From positions 12,345,796-12,409,795 of the forward strand of contig OZ021730.1 in assembly GCA_963978545.1 (NCBI GenBank): 64,000 nucleotides of DNA, written 5' to 3'. A model generated the notes under the pieces. That model was not told where the DNA came from. It ran no database searches and saw nothing but the letters and a program-made list of their open reading frames with translations. This document shows positions 22,671-33,400 of the stretch, piece by piece (position 1 is the first letter of the stretch; each line of letters begins with the position of its first letter). This DNA comes from Linyphia triangularis. Taxonomy: Eukaryota; Arthropoda; Arachnida; Araneae; Linyphiidae. The position numbers and the translations under genes were made by a program.

Positions 22671-23045
22671 CTAAGGACATCGAGGTTTACACAGATGAAG
22701 ACACGGAAGTAATATCATATAAAACAAATGCAATACAATCACTGAGCTTTTAAAAATATAAAAATGCATTTTTTAATGTATTCCAAGCAAGCGTTGTTCA
22801 AAAAATATGATTTATAGGTGAGAAAACATAAAATTATAGTTCATAAATGAAAAAGAAATCACTGAATTATATTTATAAAGCATATGTAGTAAGTACTAAG
22901 TGGTTAATTGTTTCAAGTGTGTAAAACTAGTTAATTGGAAAGTCACCACTCTTTAGTATACTTACTAAGGACATTGTGGTTTACACAGATGCAGACACGA
23001 AAGTCATATCATATAAAACAAATACAATACAATCATTGAAATCAA
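22671..23045. repeat. Pair of ~72-bp direct repeats
   Basis: ACTAAGGACATYGWGGTTTA begins at about 22671 and again at about 22971, and similarity runs on through CATATAAAACAAAT to CAATACAATCA. The 300-bp spacing suggests one tandem duplication; the intervening DNA has no gene. Confidence 0.6.
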
Positions 23046-23575
23046 AACTCACTTATACAAAATAAACGAAAAGTTAAAGGGGTCCGAGACACAAAATTTT
23101 ACAAAATCACATTTTTTATTATTGTAAAAAATTAGAAACATATTTCTAAATATAATAACATATAAATTTTGTTTACTGTTTTTCTCGGTGATGGCTTTTT
23201 GTCCCTTTTTTGAGTTCGTAAAAACTACTAGATATAAATATATGAAATTTTCCATAATTATTTCTCGTATAGTTATTTTAGCTTCAAAGCATAATACAAT
23301 ATTGTAACAAAAAGTTCAGAAAAGTAACTCTAAAAATAAATATTTTAGAATTTTGAGTCCCGGAGGCCTTTAAGAAAATATATAATTAAAAATTTTATAT
23401 TTAAGACAATGCACTTAAAATTTCATCTTGATTTTCTTCTTCAACACAATCTGTAGTTAAATCTATGTACATATCTGCACAAAATCTCTTCAGATTATTG
23501 TTTGAAACCACAAAATCTCTGCAGCATTTCTTCTCAAAATGAAGAGAGATTTTGATTGCAATGATCGATTGTAAG

Positions 23576-23752
23576 TTGGTTGTATTCAGATTATCTGGCG
23601 CCGTCAGCAACACGAGGGATATAATGCGCTGAAACATTCGTCATTAGACAAGCCAACATACATTTACAAACACCCATGCCTAACACGGGACTCAAACCCG
23701 CAACCTCGCGGTCTAGAAGCTAGCACGCTAACCACTATACCGTTTGGTCGGC
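23576..23752 (-). mobile_element. tRNA-derived SINE, copy 3, inside the hAT transposase
   Basis: Complete copy with target duplication TGATCGATTGTAAG (23562-23575 and 23753-23766). It interrupts the C-terminal coding region of the hAT pseudogene and therefore postdates that element. Confidence 0.92.
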
Positions 23753-24047
23753 TGATCGATTGTAAGAGTTTCAAACTCATAGCGTTTCTAACTTGTTTTT
23801 ACCAGAGTTACTTGGGAAAACATTCTCTTAACAAAATCATTGCTAATAGGTAAGATCAATGCATCTAAGACACATTTTGATAGTTTGGAAAATGTCCTAT
23901 TGCCTATGGCATCCATGTATTTATTTACCAAAATCCAAAATTCCACAGTATTTTGCGGTACAGTATTATCGACTGAATACTGAGACCAGTCTACATGTAC
24001 TATTCTCCTATATTGCTCCTCCACTTCATTGAGGTGTTGGTCCTCAA

Positions 24048-25139
24048 TTAAAATGGGAGTTCCAAAATCTTTTGTCGAATCGAGCTCAGGCACTCTTTTG
24101 GTGCCAGATTCGACAAATCTCTAAATACACTGATGGAATTTGGCAGCCTTTTCTCTACTTCCAAAACAGCCCTTTTTATTAAAAATTCAAGGTAGCGCAG
24201 TCTTAAATTTAAAATCTGGTCTTCGCTTAAAGGTGATTTCTTGACTTCTTGTTCAAATTTGGCGCCAAAGTCTACGTCGCCTAGCTGGAGAAGATTTTTG
24301 GAAATATCTACAATTTCTTTTACGTTCCTGGAAATAACTATTCTTGATTTTAAAGTAAAGTAAAAATTTTCTACTTCGTTGACCAGTTTCTGAGGATCTG
24401 CATTCGTTGCCTTTAAAGTTTCATTTAGTCTTTCAAATTCCCAAACTAATGGGAGGGCAAAATGCAGGTACAGAAGAATAGAATTGTCCAGTAGCATTTC
24501 CTTTATTAATCTCGCCTTATATACGCTTTCTATGCGGCTGTCTTGTATGCAGAGAAAGTAAGCTTGCAGCTCATGCCAATTTTCCAGGAGCCTGAAAAGG
24601 CATTCACCTCTAACTAGCCACCTTGTCTTTGAAAGCATCACAAAGGGTTTTGAACGGCAGTTTGAATCATTTCCATTCATCGTTTGAAAAAGACTGCTAA
24701 ATTCATTCCTTCTAATGGAACTTTTTTTAAACCATTTCGGGATTTCAGCCATTAGGAATTCTAAATTGCTCGGAAGCTCACTGAAAGCTTTCTCACAGCA
24801 TAAGGCCAGACTATGACAAATGCATTTCATTAAAATGCATTTAGGTGATATATCCCGTAAGCGGTACCAAAATGAATAATGCTGACCGCATAAATTACTT
24901 CCCCCATCCGTCCCTAGACCAATACAGTTTTCGAGAAGTATATCACTGTCCTTTCGGTAAGTCTGCCCCTGTTTAAATATTGTCTCACCAATTGTGCTAA
25001 CTACTGGGAGTAATCCCAAGAAAACAGTTTGTATTGAACTTAAGCTATCACTGAAATAACGTGCACATACCGCCAGATGTTTCTGACTGCAAACATCAGT
25101 CGATTCATCAATAATCAAACTATATTTGCAGCCTTTCAT
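24048..25139 (-). pseudogene. hAT transposase catalytic region (open segment)
   Basis: A 363-codon open segment covering most of the RNase H-like fold. Asp in LIIDESTD and Asp in GTDGGSN fit two catalytic positions; CHSLALCC and KTRW match the conserved CHxxNL and TRWxS-like blocks. Resembles the ZBED/zinc-finger-862-like group common in arthropods. Confidence 0.75.
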
Positions 25140-25599
25140 ATCTTAAAAAACGGCATCCCTTAGAGATGGAGCAACAACATCTGTAATGATTTTTTGTAAA
25201 CTTGGTACGATGCAACTTTAAATTTTCCAGGGTGCTCCCCTTCGAAAAATCCCGAATAATTTCACCGAAATGGTTTATAGTCTTGATGGAGCAGTGACAT
25301 GCCACTGACACAGCCATCATAACTTTAGCTTTTTTTAGCTCATTGCAGAGAGGTTTGAACTGAATCTTGGCTTGGGTTTCGGCTCCCTTACCAATTCCAG
25401 CAGCTGATGCCACTTTGGTGTGTTTGGATGACTTTTCATGCTTTTTAATGGCATCCAATTTCGCTTTGAAACCAGTATTGCAAAGTTTGCAGTAAGCTTC
25501 TCCAGAACCATCTGAAGCTTCACGCAGCCACACTATGGGGAAAGAATGAAAAATATTGTATCTATAATAATCAAACAGAGTCTGTGTAACTGTTGGTCT

Positions 25600-25823
25600 G
25601 TACTTCTATAGAAAGCTACTTCAAATAGGAGTAGAGCTCGGAAATGTTCAACAAAAGTAGTTTTGGCCTTCTTATTAGACTTTTGACAAAGAGAATGTTA
25701 ATTTTTTTTTTTTTTTTTTTTTTTTTACAAAACTCCTTTTAATACTCTGAGGGGTCTGAACTTTAAACATAAGCAGTTCTAACCTTCTAATATTGCTTTT
25801 CGCAAACACATTGTTAAAATATT
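25600..25823. repeat. Degenerate tandem repeat, block 3
   Basis: Two monomers (cores near 25640 and 25755) of the family at 190-790 and 22190-22640, in the same orientation, next to a long T run (25708-25726). Confidence 0.55.
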
Positions 25824-25836
25824 CTCAGAAGTGTGA

Positions 25837-26474
25837 CCCCTCAGGGGGTTTACTTTCTTTAAGTAAACACGGGCTTCACAACCCCGAGATGCCCCAGTGA
25901 TCTAACCCTTCGTCTGTTTGTACCTTCTCATTTTGGGTTTTATATTTATCGTTTGTTTTCTCTTCCTTCCCTCATTGTGATTACCTCATCTGAGGTGAGG
26001 GCTCCCCTTGAGAAGCTTTGTGCCGCTCTGTTGCTATCAGCTTCTCTCGGGCATTTAATCACCCACGTGTTTGCCGTGCGTGGAGACCCGTGTCTTTGGA
26101 AAGGGGGATCCTGGTAGTTGAGGGGCGACATACTGTCCCAATACACTACTTTGGCCCTTGCTTCAGATAAACGGGAGGTGCACATTGGTCCCGTGTGTAT
26201 CAATCGGCTGGTCGTCCGACTTCGTCGGTGGCTAGGGATCAAGCGTTCGGCTCGTCTGCTGGGAATCTCGTTAAGGGTGGAGACTTCTACAGGGACGAGT
26301 CGTCCGCGTATAGGTGCTGGATAACCCGGTAGTGGCATACCGTGCGCAATAGTTGAGTTCTCGTTTTCCTTTTTTCATTATTTTTGTTGCTTGCCGGTAT
26401 ACACTATCCCCGTTTTTTTCGTGGACTCCATGGTGGGTGGGACTCTAGTGCCCGAATCTTGTACATCTACTTTC
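25837..26474 (+). promoter_or_regulatory. LINE C 5' leader
   Basis: Both 5' stem-loops present, the second with loop TCTTT. The leader carries the GGGCATTTAATCACC variant, shared with E, H and the F copy. Confidence 0.7.
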
Positions 26475-27620
26475 ATGGAAAGTAAAACTTCTTTTTCTTC
26501 TCCCTCTCGTGGGGAGCACACTGATCATGCCACTGCAAACTGCCTTACGGCAAAATTTTACATTGTGAAGAGAAAGGAGGGATCCTTTGAAAAGGTTTCT
26601 CCTTTTTTAATTGAAAAAGCCTTGAAAGCTTACGTTGGCGATAATGTTTCTGCTAAAAAACTAAGATCTGGAGACCTTTTAGTTGAAGTTCAAAATAATA
26701 CTCAGGGCCAAAACATCTTAAAAATGGAATCGTTCGGAACATTTCCTGTGAGTGTAGTCCCCCATGGCTCACTCAACAAATCTCGTGGCGTTATTTCCGA
26801 ATCCGACCTCTACCATACTCCCGAGGACGAGATTCTTGAACATCTGCTAGACCAGCAAGTTTCTGCTGTACACCGGATAACGATACGGAAAGATGGAAAT
26901 ATTCTCCCAACTAAACATCTGATACTGACTTTTGATTTGCCAACTCTGCCAACACACGTGAAGGCCGGATATCTCAACTGTCGTATCCGACCATACGTAC
27001 CAAATCCACTTCGCTGCTTTAAGTGCCAGAGATATGGACATTCCCAAACGGCTTGCCGCGGGAAAATTGAAATCTGTGCACGCTGTGCAGGAAGTGGTCA
27101 TGGTAGTTCTGGATGCACTGCACCTGAAAAGTGTGTCAATTGTGAAGCAGCACATCCATCTTTCTCCAGAAAATGTCCCAAGTGGATAGAGGAGAAAGAA
27201 ATACAAACCATCCGTGCTCTAAAAAATTTAACATACTTTGAAGCAAGAAAACAGTTTGAAGCCCGGACTCCCCGTGTTGGCGTTTCATATTCCAATGCTT
27301 GTAAAAAGTCAGTATGTAGTAAGAGTACACAGACGGAGAATATTTCTTTGCCACTTGCCAGATTACCCCAACTGGCGTCTTCTTCAAATATCGTCAAAAA
27401 ACCACCTCTAATAAAGAAATCTCTTGCAAAGTCGAAGGCTTTGCAAACAATGAAATTAAAATCTGCGAAGGGTGTTTCTATTAGAGGGAAACCTGCTAAC
27501 CCGTTTCACATCCTTGGCTCAATAAGAGGTACAGATGAGGTGAGTTTACACCCATCTGATGACGATGAGATCCTTGAAGAAGAGCCCGACCCCCTTTTGA
27601 AGTTTTCTTTTAATAGTTAA
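26475..27620 (+). CDS. LINE C ORF1 (gag-like zinc-knuckle protein)
   Basis: Intact, 381 residues from MESKTSFS. Knuckles CFKCQRYGHSQTAC, CARCAGSGHGSSGC and CVNCEAAHPSFSRKC. Ends DDDEILEEEPDPLLKF, and the stop overlaps the ORF2 start (TAATG). The lysine-rich KKSLAKSKALQTMKLKSAKG segment is common to all type 2 copies. Confidence 0.85.
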   Translation: MESKTSFSSPSRGEHTDHATANCLTAKFYIVKRKEGSFEKVSPFLIEKALKAYVGDNVSAKKLRSGDLLVEVQNNTQGQNILKMESFGTFPVSVVPHGSLNKSRGVISESDLYHTPEDEILEHLLDQQVSAVHRITIRKDGNILPTKHLILTFDLPTLPTHVKAGYLNCRIRPYVPNPLRCFKCQRYGHSQTACRGKIEICARCAGSGHGSSGCTAPEKCVNCEAAHPSFSRKCPKWIEEKEIQTIRALKNLTYFEARKQFEARTPRVGVSYSNACKKSVCSKSTQTENISLPLARLPQLASSSNIVKKPPLIKKSLAKSKALQTMKLKSAKGVSIRGKPANPFHILGSIRGTDEVSLHPSDDDEILEEEPDPLLKFSFNS

Positions 27621-28629
27621 TGGCTTCTTTTGTTTCTTGGAACTGTCGCGGTTTTAGATCTAGGAAGGATGATGTTAAGAATATTATTTCAACTTATCAT
27701 CCAGCATGTTTGGCACTTCAAGAAACTTTCTTGAAGGATCCATATACATCAAAGATCCGTAGGTATAGTTGCATTAGAAAAGATGTTACCCGTAGTAATA
27801 CAGTGTCTGGAGGAGTATGTCTTTTTATTGCTCATAATTATCCCAGCACTGTAATCACACTACGCACATCTCTACAGGCTGTGGCTGCGAGACTTCATTT
27901 ACAGTCCCTTCTCACAGTCTGTTGCCTATACCTACCACCACATGCTATCATCCGCCAAGAGGAGCTGAATGACCTTATTGATCAGCTTCCAGCACCATTT
28001 TTACTGCTCGGTGACTTTAATGGACACAGTACTATGTGGGGTAATGACGATACGAACCCTCGTGGGAGACAGATTGAAAAGTTGCTATCTGATCACTGTC
28101 TCTGTCTCCTGAATAACGAGGAGAAAACATATTTCCATGAACCCACTAGAACATTCCATTCACTAGACTTAGCCATTTGTTCCCCTATACTTTTGCCATA
28201 CTTGAATTTTGCTGTTGGGAGTGATCTACATAACAGTGATCACTTCCCTATTCTCATTTCTCATACTGGTAATGGTAGCGTGACCAACCGCCTACCTACA
28301 TATAAATACCATAGGGCAAATTGGGAAAAATTTACCGAGTTGGCTATTATATCAGGAACAATGGTGGATAGTGAGGATGTTGATACTGCTGTCCAAAATG
28401 TCACTGAAGCAATTTTAAAGGCTGCTGACTCCTCTATTCCTAAGACTTCACCTAAAACATTGCGGCACTGTAAACCATACTGGAATGCAGAATGTCAGTC
28501 TGCATACAAGAAACAAAAGAAGCTATGGGGTATCTTCCGCAGATACCCAACTACAGGAAACCTTATCGCCTTTAAAAAGGCAAAGGCAGTTGCTCGTAAG
28601 GTTAGACGTCAGAGTCAAAAGGATTCTTG
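27620..28629 (+). pseudogene. LINE C ORF2, 5' half (endonuclease)
   Basis: An open frame from the TAATG start through the whole endonuclease (SWNCRG, LQETFLK, GDFNGH, SDHFPI) to KKLWGIFRRYP and QSQKDS, where LINE D is inserted. No internal lesion, so before the D insertion this part was functional as far as the sequence shows. Confidence 0.85.
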
Positions 28630-29253
28630 CCCCTCAGGGGGTTTACTTTCAATAAGTAAATACGGGATTCACAACCCCGGGGCGCCCCAGTGATCTATCC
28701 CTCCTTCTGTTTTACCTTCTCGTTTTGGTTTTGTATGTATCGTTTGGCTTCCTTTCCTTCCCTCATTGTGGTTACCTCTTCAGAGGTGAGGGCTCCCCTT
28801 GAGAAGCTCTGTTGCCATCAGCTTCTCTCGGGGATTATATCACCCACGTGTTTGCCGTGCGTGGAGACCCGTGTCCCTGGAAAGGGGGATCCTGGTAGTT
28901 GAGGGACGACATACTGTCCCAATACACTACTTTGGCCCTTGCTTCAGATAAACGGGAGGTACACATTGGTCCCGTGTGTATCAATCGGCTGGTCGTCCGA
29001 CTTCGTCGGCGGCTAGGGATCAAGCGTCCGACTCGTCTGCTGGGAATCTCGTTAAGGGTGGAGACTTCTACAGGGACGGGTCGTTCGCGTATAGGTACTG
29101 GACAGCCCGGTAGTGTTATGCCGTGCGCAATAGTTTAGTTAATATTTTCTTTTCCTTTCTTATTTTATTGCTTGCCGGTATGCGCTATCCCCGATATCGA
29201 GGACTCCATGGTGGGTGGGACTCTAGTGCCCGAATTATTATTTCTATTATTTG
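28630..29253 (+). promoter_or_regulatory. LINE D 5' leader with terminal stem-loops
   Basis: The leader opens with CCCC-TCA-GGGG, then GTTTACTT-N5-AAGTAAAC, then a C/G-rich block (ACGGG...CCCCGGGGCGCCCC). These pairings repeat at the start of C, E, F, G and H, so they are probably kept as RNA structure. Downstream comes the near-invariant 400-bp core. A short upstream ORF from CCATGG (29207) reads MVGGTLVPE and overlaps the ORF1 start out of frame. A polymerase II internal promoter is expected for this class but no element can be assigned. Confidence 0.6.
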
Positions 29254-30429
29254 ATGGCAACTAAAACTTCTTTCTTTTCTCCCCCTTGTGGGGAGCAACA
29301 AGGTCCTATACTTACCGAAAAATTTTTCATTGTGAAAAGATCTGAGGGCTCATTTGAAAAGCTCTCTCCTTTTTTTATTGAAAAGGCTCTAAAGTCAAAC
29401 GTAGGAGATGTAGTCTCCGTTAAGAAATTGAGATCTGGCGATTTATTAGTTGAAGTCCGGAACGCTAATCAAGTCAACAGCATTTTAAAGATGGAAGCTT
29501 TCGGAACTTACCCAGTGACCGTGAGTGCACACGCCTCACTTAATAAGTCTAAGGGGGTTATATCTGAACCCGATCTCTATCATACATCTGAAGAAGAGAT
29601 CTTGGATCATTTACGCGACCAGAAAGTTTCTGCCGTTCACCGGATAACCATCCGTAAAGATGGAAATATTATCCCTACTAAACACCTAATACTGACCTTT
29701 GATATGCCAACTCTTCCAACACAGGTGAAAGCCGGGTATATAAACTGCCGCATACGACCTTACATACCAAACCCACTTCGTTGCTTCAAGTGCCAGAGAT
29801 TTGGTCATTCCCAAACGGCTTGCCGCGGGAAAATTGATATCTGTGCACGATGTGCAGGAAGTGGTCATGGTAGTTCTGATTGCACTGCACCTGAAAAGTG
29901 TGTCAACTGTGAAGGAGCACATACATCTTTCTCCCGAAAATGTCCCAATTGGATACAGGAGAAAGAGATACAAACTGTCCGTGCTAACCAAAATTTGACA
30001 TACTTTGAGGCAAGGAAACAGGTTGAAGCCCGGACTCCTCGTGTTGGAGTGTCATATTCTAACGCTTGTAAAAAGTCAGTTAGCAGCCAGAGTACACAGA
30101 CGGAGACTATTTCTTTGCCACTTGCCAAGTTACCCCAACGGGCGTCTTCTTCAGATTCCATCAAAAGACCGTCTCTGATTAAGAAATCTCTTGCAAAGTC
30201 GAAGGCTTTGCAAACGATGAAATTAAAATCTGCAAAGGGTGTTTCTATTAGAGGGAAACCTGCTAACCCTTTTCACATCTTTGGTTCAATTAGAGATCCA
30301 GATGAGGTGAATTTACACCCATCTGATGACGATGAGATCCTAGAAGAAGATGTCGACCCCCCTTTCAAATTTTCTTTAAATAAAAATGGCTTCTTTTGTT
30401 TCTTGGAATTGTCGCGGTTTAAGGTCTAG
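29254..30429 (+). CDS. LINE D ORF1 (gag-like zinc-knuckle protein)
   Basis: Starts at MATKTSFF, the only in-frame ATG near the leader end. Knuckles CFKCQRFGHSQTAC, CARCAGSGHGSSDC and CVNCEGAHTSFSRKC, then the lysine-rich block and acidic DDDEILEEDVD. Relative to the other type 2 copies, one base is lost at the junction (AATAAAAATGG instead of AATAAATAATGG). The usual stop is therefore skipped and the frame runs 44 nt into ORF2, adding about 14 residues. Function otherwise as for the ORF1 family: RNA binding in the LINE particle. Confidence 0.88.
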   Translation: MATKTSFFSPPCGEQQGPILTEKFFIVKRSEGSFEKLSPFFIEKALKSNVGDVVSVKKLRSGDLLVEVRNANQVNSILKMEAFGTYPVTVSAHASLNKSKGVISEPDLYHTSEEEILDHLRDQKVSAVHRITIRKDGNIIPTKHLILTFDMPTLPTQVKAGYINCRIRPYIPNPLRCFKCQRFGHSQTACRGKIDICARCAGSGHGSSDCTAPEKCVNCEGAHTSFSRKCPNWIQEKEIQTVRANQNLTYFEARKQVEARTPRVGVSYSNACKKSVSSQSTQTETISLPLAKLPQRASSSDSIKRPSLIKKSLAKSKALQTMKLKSAKGVSIRGKPANPFHIFGSIRDPDEVNLHPSDDDEILEEDVDPPFKFSLNKNGFFCFLELSRFKV

Positions 30430-33400
30430 GAAGGATGATGTTAAGAATATTATTTCAACTTACCATCCAGCATGTTTGGCACTTCAAGAAACTTTCTTGA
30501 AGGATCCATATAAATCAAAGATCCGTGGGTATAGTTGTATTAGGAAAGATGTTACCCGTAGTAATACAGTGTCTGGAGGAGTTTGCCTTTTTATTTCTCA
30601 TAATTATCCCAGCACAGTAATCACACTACGCACATCTCTACAGGCTGTGGCTGCGAGACTTCATTTACAGTCCCTTCTCACAGTCTGTTGCCTATACCTA
30701 CCGCCACATGCTATCATCCGCCAAGAGGAGCTGAATGATTTGATAGACCAGCTTCCAACTCCATTTCTATTGCTTGGTGACTTAAATGGACACAGTACTA
30801 TGTGGGGTAATGATAATACGAACCCTCGTGGGAGACAGATTGAAAATATGTTATCTGATCACTGTCTCCGTCTCCTGAATAATGAGGAGAAAACCTATTT
30901 TCATGAACCCACTAGAACATTCCATTCACTTGACTTAGCCATTTGTTCCCCTATACTTTTGCCATACTTGAATTTTGCTGTTGGGAGTGATCTACATAAT
31001 AGTGATCACTTCCCTATTCTCATTTCGCACACAGGTAGTGGTAGCGTGAACATCCGTCTACCTACATACAAATACCACAAGGCGAATTGGGACAGATTTA
31101 CTGAGTTGGCTGTTGTAACAGGAACAATGGTGGACAGTGAGGATGTTGATACTGCTGTCCAAAATGTCACTGAAGCAATTTTAAATGCTGCTGACTCCTC
31201 CATTCCTAAGACATCACCTAGAACACTGCGGCACTGTAAATCATACTGGAATGCAGACTGTCAGTCTGCATACAAGAAACAAAAGAAGCTATGGGGTATC
31301 TTCCGCAGATACCCAACTACAGGAAACCTTATCGCCTTTAAAAAGGCTAAGGCATTTGCTCGTAGAGTTAGACGTCAAAGTCAGAAGGATTCTTGGATAA
31401 GTTATGTATCTTCAATTATTTCTAAAACATCAAGCAAGCAGTTGTGGAAGAAGGTTAGAGCAGCCAACGGTTTGTATCCGGAATATTCTTGCCCGATACT
31501 TCAAACCGGAGCTGCTGTGTTCTCTTCCCCTGAAGATATTGCTAACCTTATAGGTGAAACTTTTGAAAGTGTATCCAGTTCCGATTCTTATAGTCCTACA
31601 TTTTTAGTGACTAAGAATCGTGCTGAACGGGCTGGAATTAATTTCAAGAGCAATATTGATTACTCCTACAACTGTGACCTTAAGATGTACGAATTGAAGA
31701 GTGCTTTATCTAAAGCAGATAACACCAGTCCAGGTCCAGATGGGATCAGTTACCAAATGCTTCGCCATTTAAGTCCAGATTCTCTTTTTAACATCCTTTT
31801 TCTTTTTAATCGAATCTGGAAGGAGAACATCTTTCCTACCTTGTGGCGGGAAGCTACTGTAATCCCCATTCTGAAACCTGGAAAGGATCCCAAGGATCCT
31901 CTGAACTATCGACCGATAGCCTTAACGAGCTGCCTCTGTAAGACCTTTGAACGTATTGTAAACGCCCGACTCTCTTACATGTTGGAAAAAGATGGATGTA
32001 TTTCACCTTTTCAGAGTGGATTCCGACGAGGACGGTCCACTCTTGATAACATCGTGAAACTAGAAACAGATGTTCGTAATGCCTTTGTGCAGAGGAATCA
32101 TCTAGTTTCAATCTTTTTCGACATTGAGAAGGCGTATGATCATACGTGGCGATATGGTATCCTGCAAACTCTATTTAATTTTGGTTTTAGGGGTAATCTG
32201 CCCCTTTTTATTCAAAATTTTTTATCATGTCGTGTTTTTAGAGTTCGCATTGGAGCTTCATTTTCTAATTATTTTAACCAATCTGAGGGTGTTCCTCAAG
32301 GTTGTGTTTTAAGTGTCACCCTTTTTAACCTTCACATTAGCAACATCCTTCATGTCCTTTCACCCTTTGTTCATGGAACTTTGTATGTTGATGATTTGCA
32401 AATCTCATGCCAAGGATCAAACATGCGCTTGATTGAACGTCAATTACAAACTGCTGTTAACAGACTTGTAGAATGGTGTGAACAAAACGGCCATAAACTG
32501 TCACCATCTAAAAGCAGTTGCATCCACTTCTGTAGGAGGAGGGGTCTTCACCCTGACCCTGAAATCCACATACGCAATTCTCCCATCCCAGTTGTGAATC
32601 AGGTAAGATACCTGGGAGTTATCTTTGACAATAAGTTAAATTTTCTCCCACATATTGTATACTTGCGCAAGAAGTGCGATAAATCGCTTAATATCCTCAA
32701 AGTACTTTCAAATACTTCTTGGGGAGCTGACCGCACTTCTTTGCTGCGTATCTACCAATCTGTAATCTTATCTCGCATTGATTACGGATGTGTTGCGTAT
32801 GGGTCTGCAGGAGTATCCCTTCTACGAAGATTGGATACTGTCCATCACACTGCTGCCCGTATTTGTTCAGGTGCATTTCGCACTTCACCCATTGAAAGTC
32901 TGTTGACAGAGTGTAGTCTCCTTCCACTTGACTTGAGACGTAAAAAATTAAGCGCCAACTACTACTGTAGAATTATGTCTGATCCTTTTCACCCTTTACG
33001 TAATTTGAGACTTGATGCCTATCTTGGTAGGTTATATGATGCTCGTCCATCTAACATCCGACCATTTTCTGAAAGAGCGAAATCCATCTTGTTGGATGCA
33101 GCTCTAAGTGACGTAGTTACCCAAACATTTATAACTCAATCCTTTCCACCGTGGGATATTCCATCTTTCCACTTTCTCAATCCATTTGCGATGTATTGCA
33201 AGGCAGACACTGCCCCAGAAATTATGCAACAAATCTTTTGTGATCACCGCTCTCAGTATGCTGACTATGAAGCAGTATTTACTGATGGATCCAAAGCAGG
33301 TGAACGTGTTGGCTGTGGTACTGTGTCCGACACATCCACAGTCGCTTTTTCACTTCATAAATCCTGCTCGGTTTTCACTTCTGAGATGACAGCAATTTCT

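Larger units (their letters stand above)
23401..25533 (-). pseudogene. hAT-superfamily transposase, frameshifted and split by a SINE
   Basis: On the minus strand, in order: a BED-like zinc finger (CKLCNTGF...KKHEKSSKH, about 25500-25420), the hAT catalytic core (LIIDESTD, GLGTDGGSNLCG, SKTRWLVRG) and the hAT dimerisation tail (LPISNDFVKRMFSQV, about 23800-23850). The final exon piece resumes after the SINE at 23401-23561. There are frameshifts at an A6 run (25145-25150) and near 24060, plus the SINE insertion. A CCCCATAG acceptor just before 25533 suggests a missing first exon. No terminal inverted repeats were recognised. Inactive. Confidence 0.8.
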
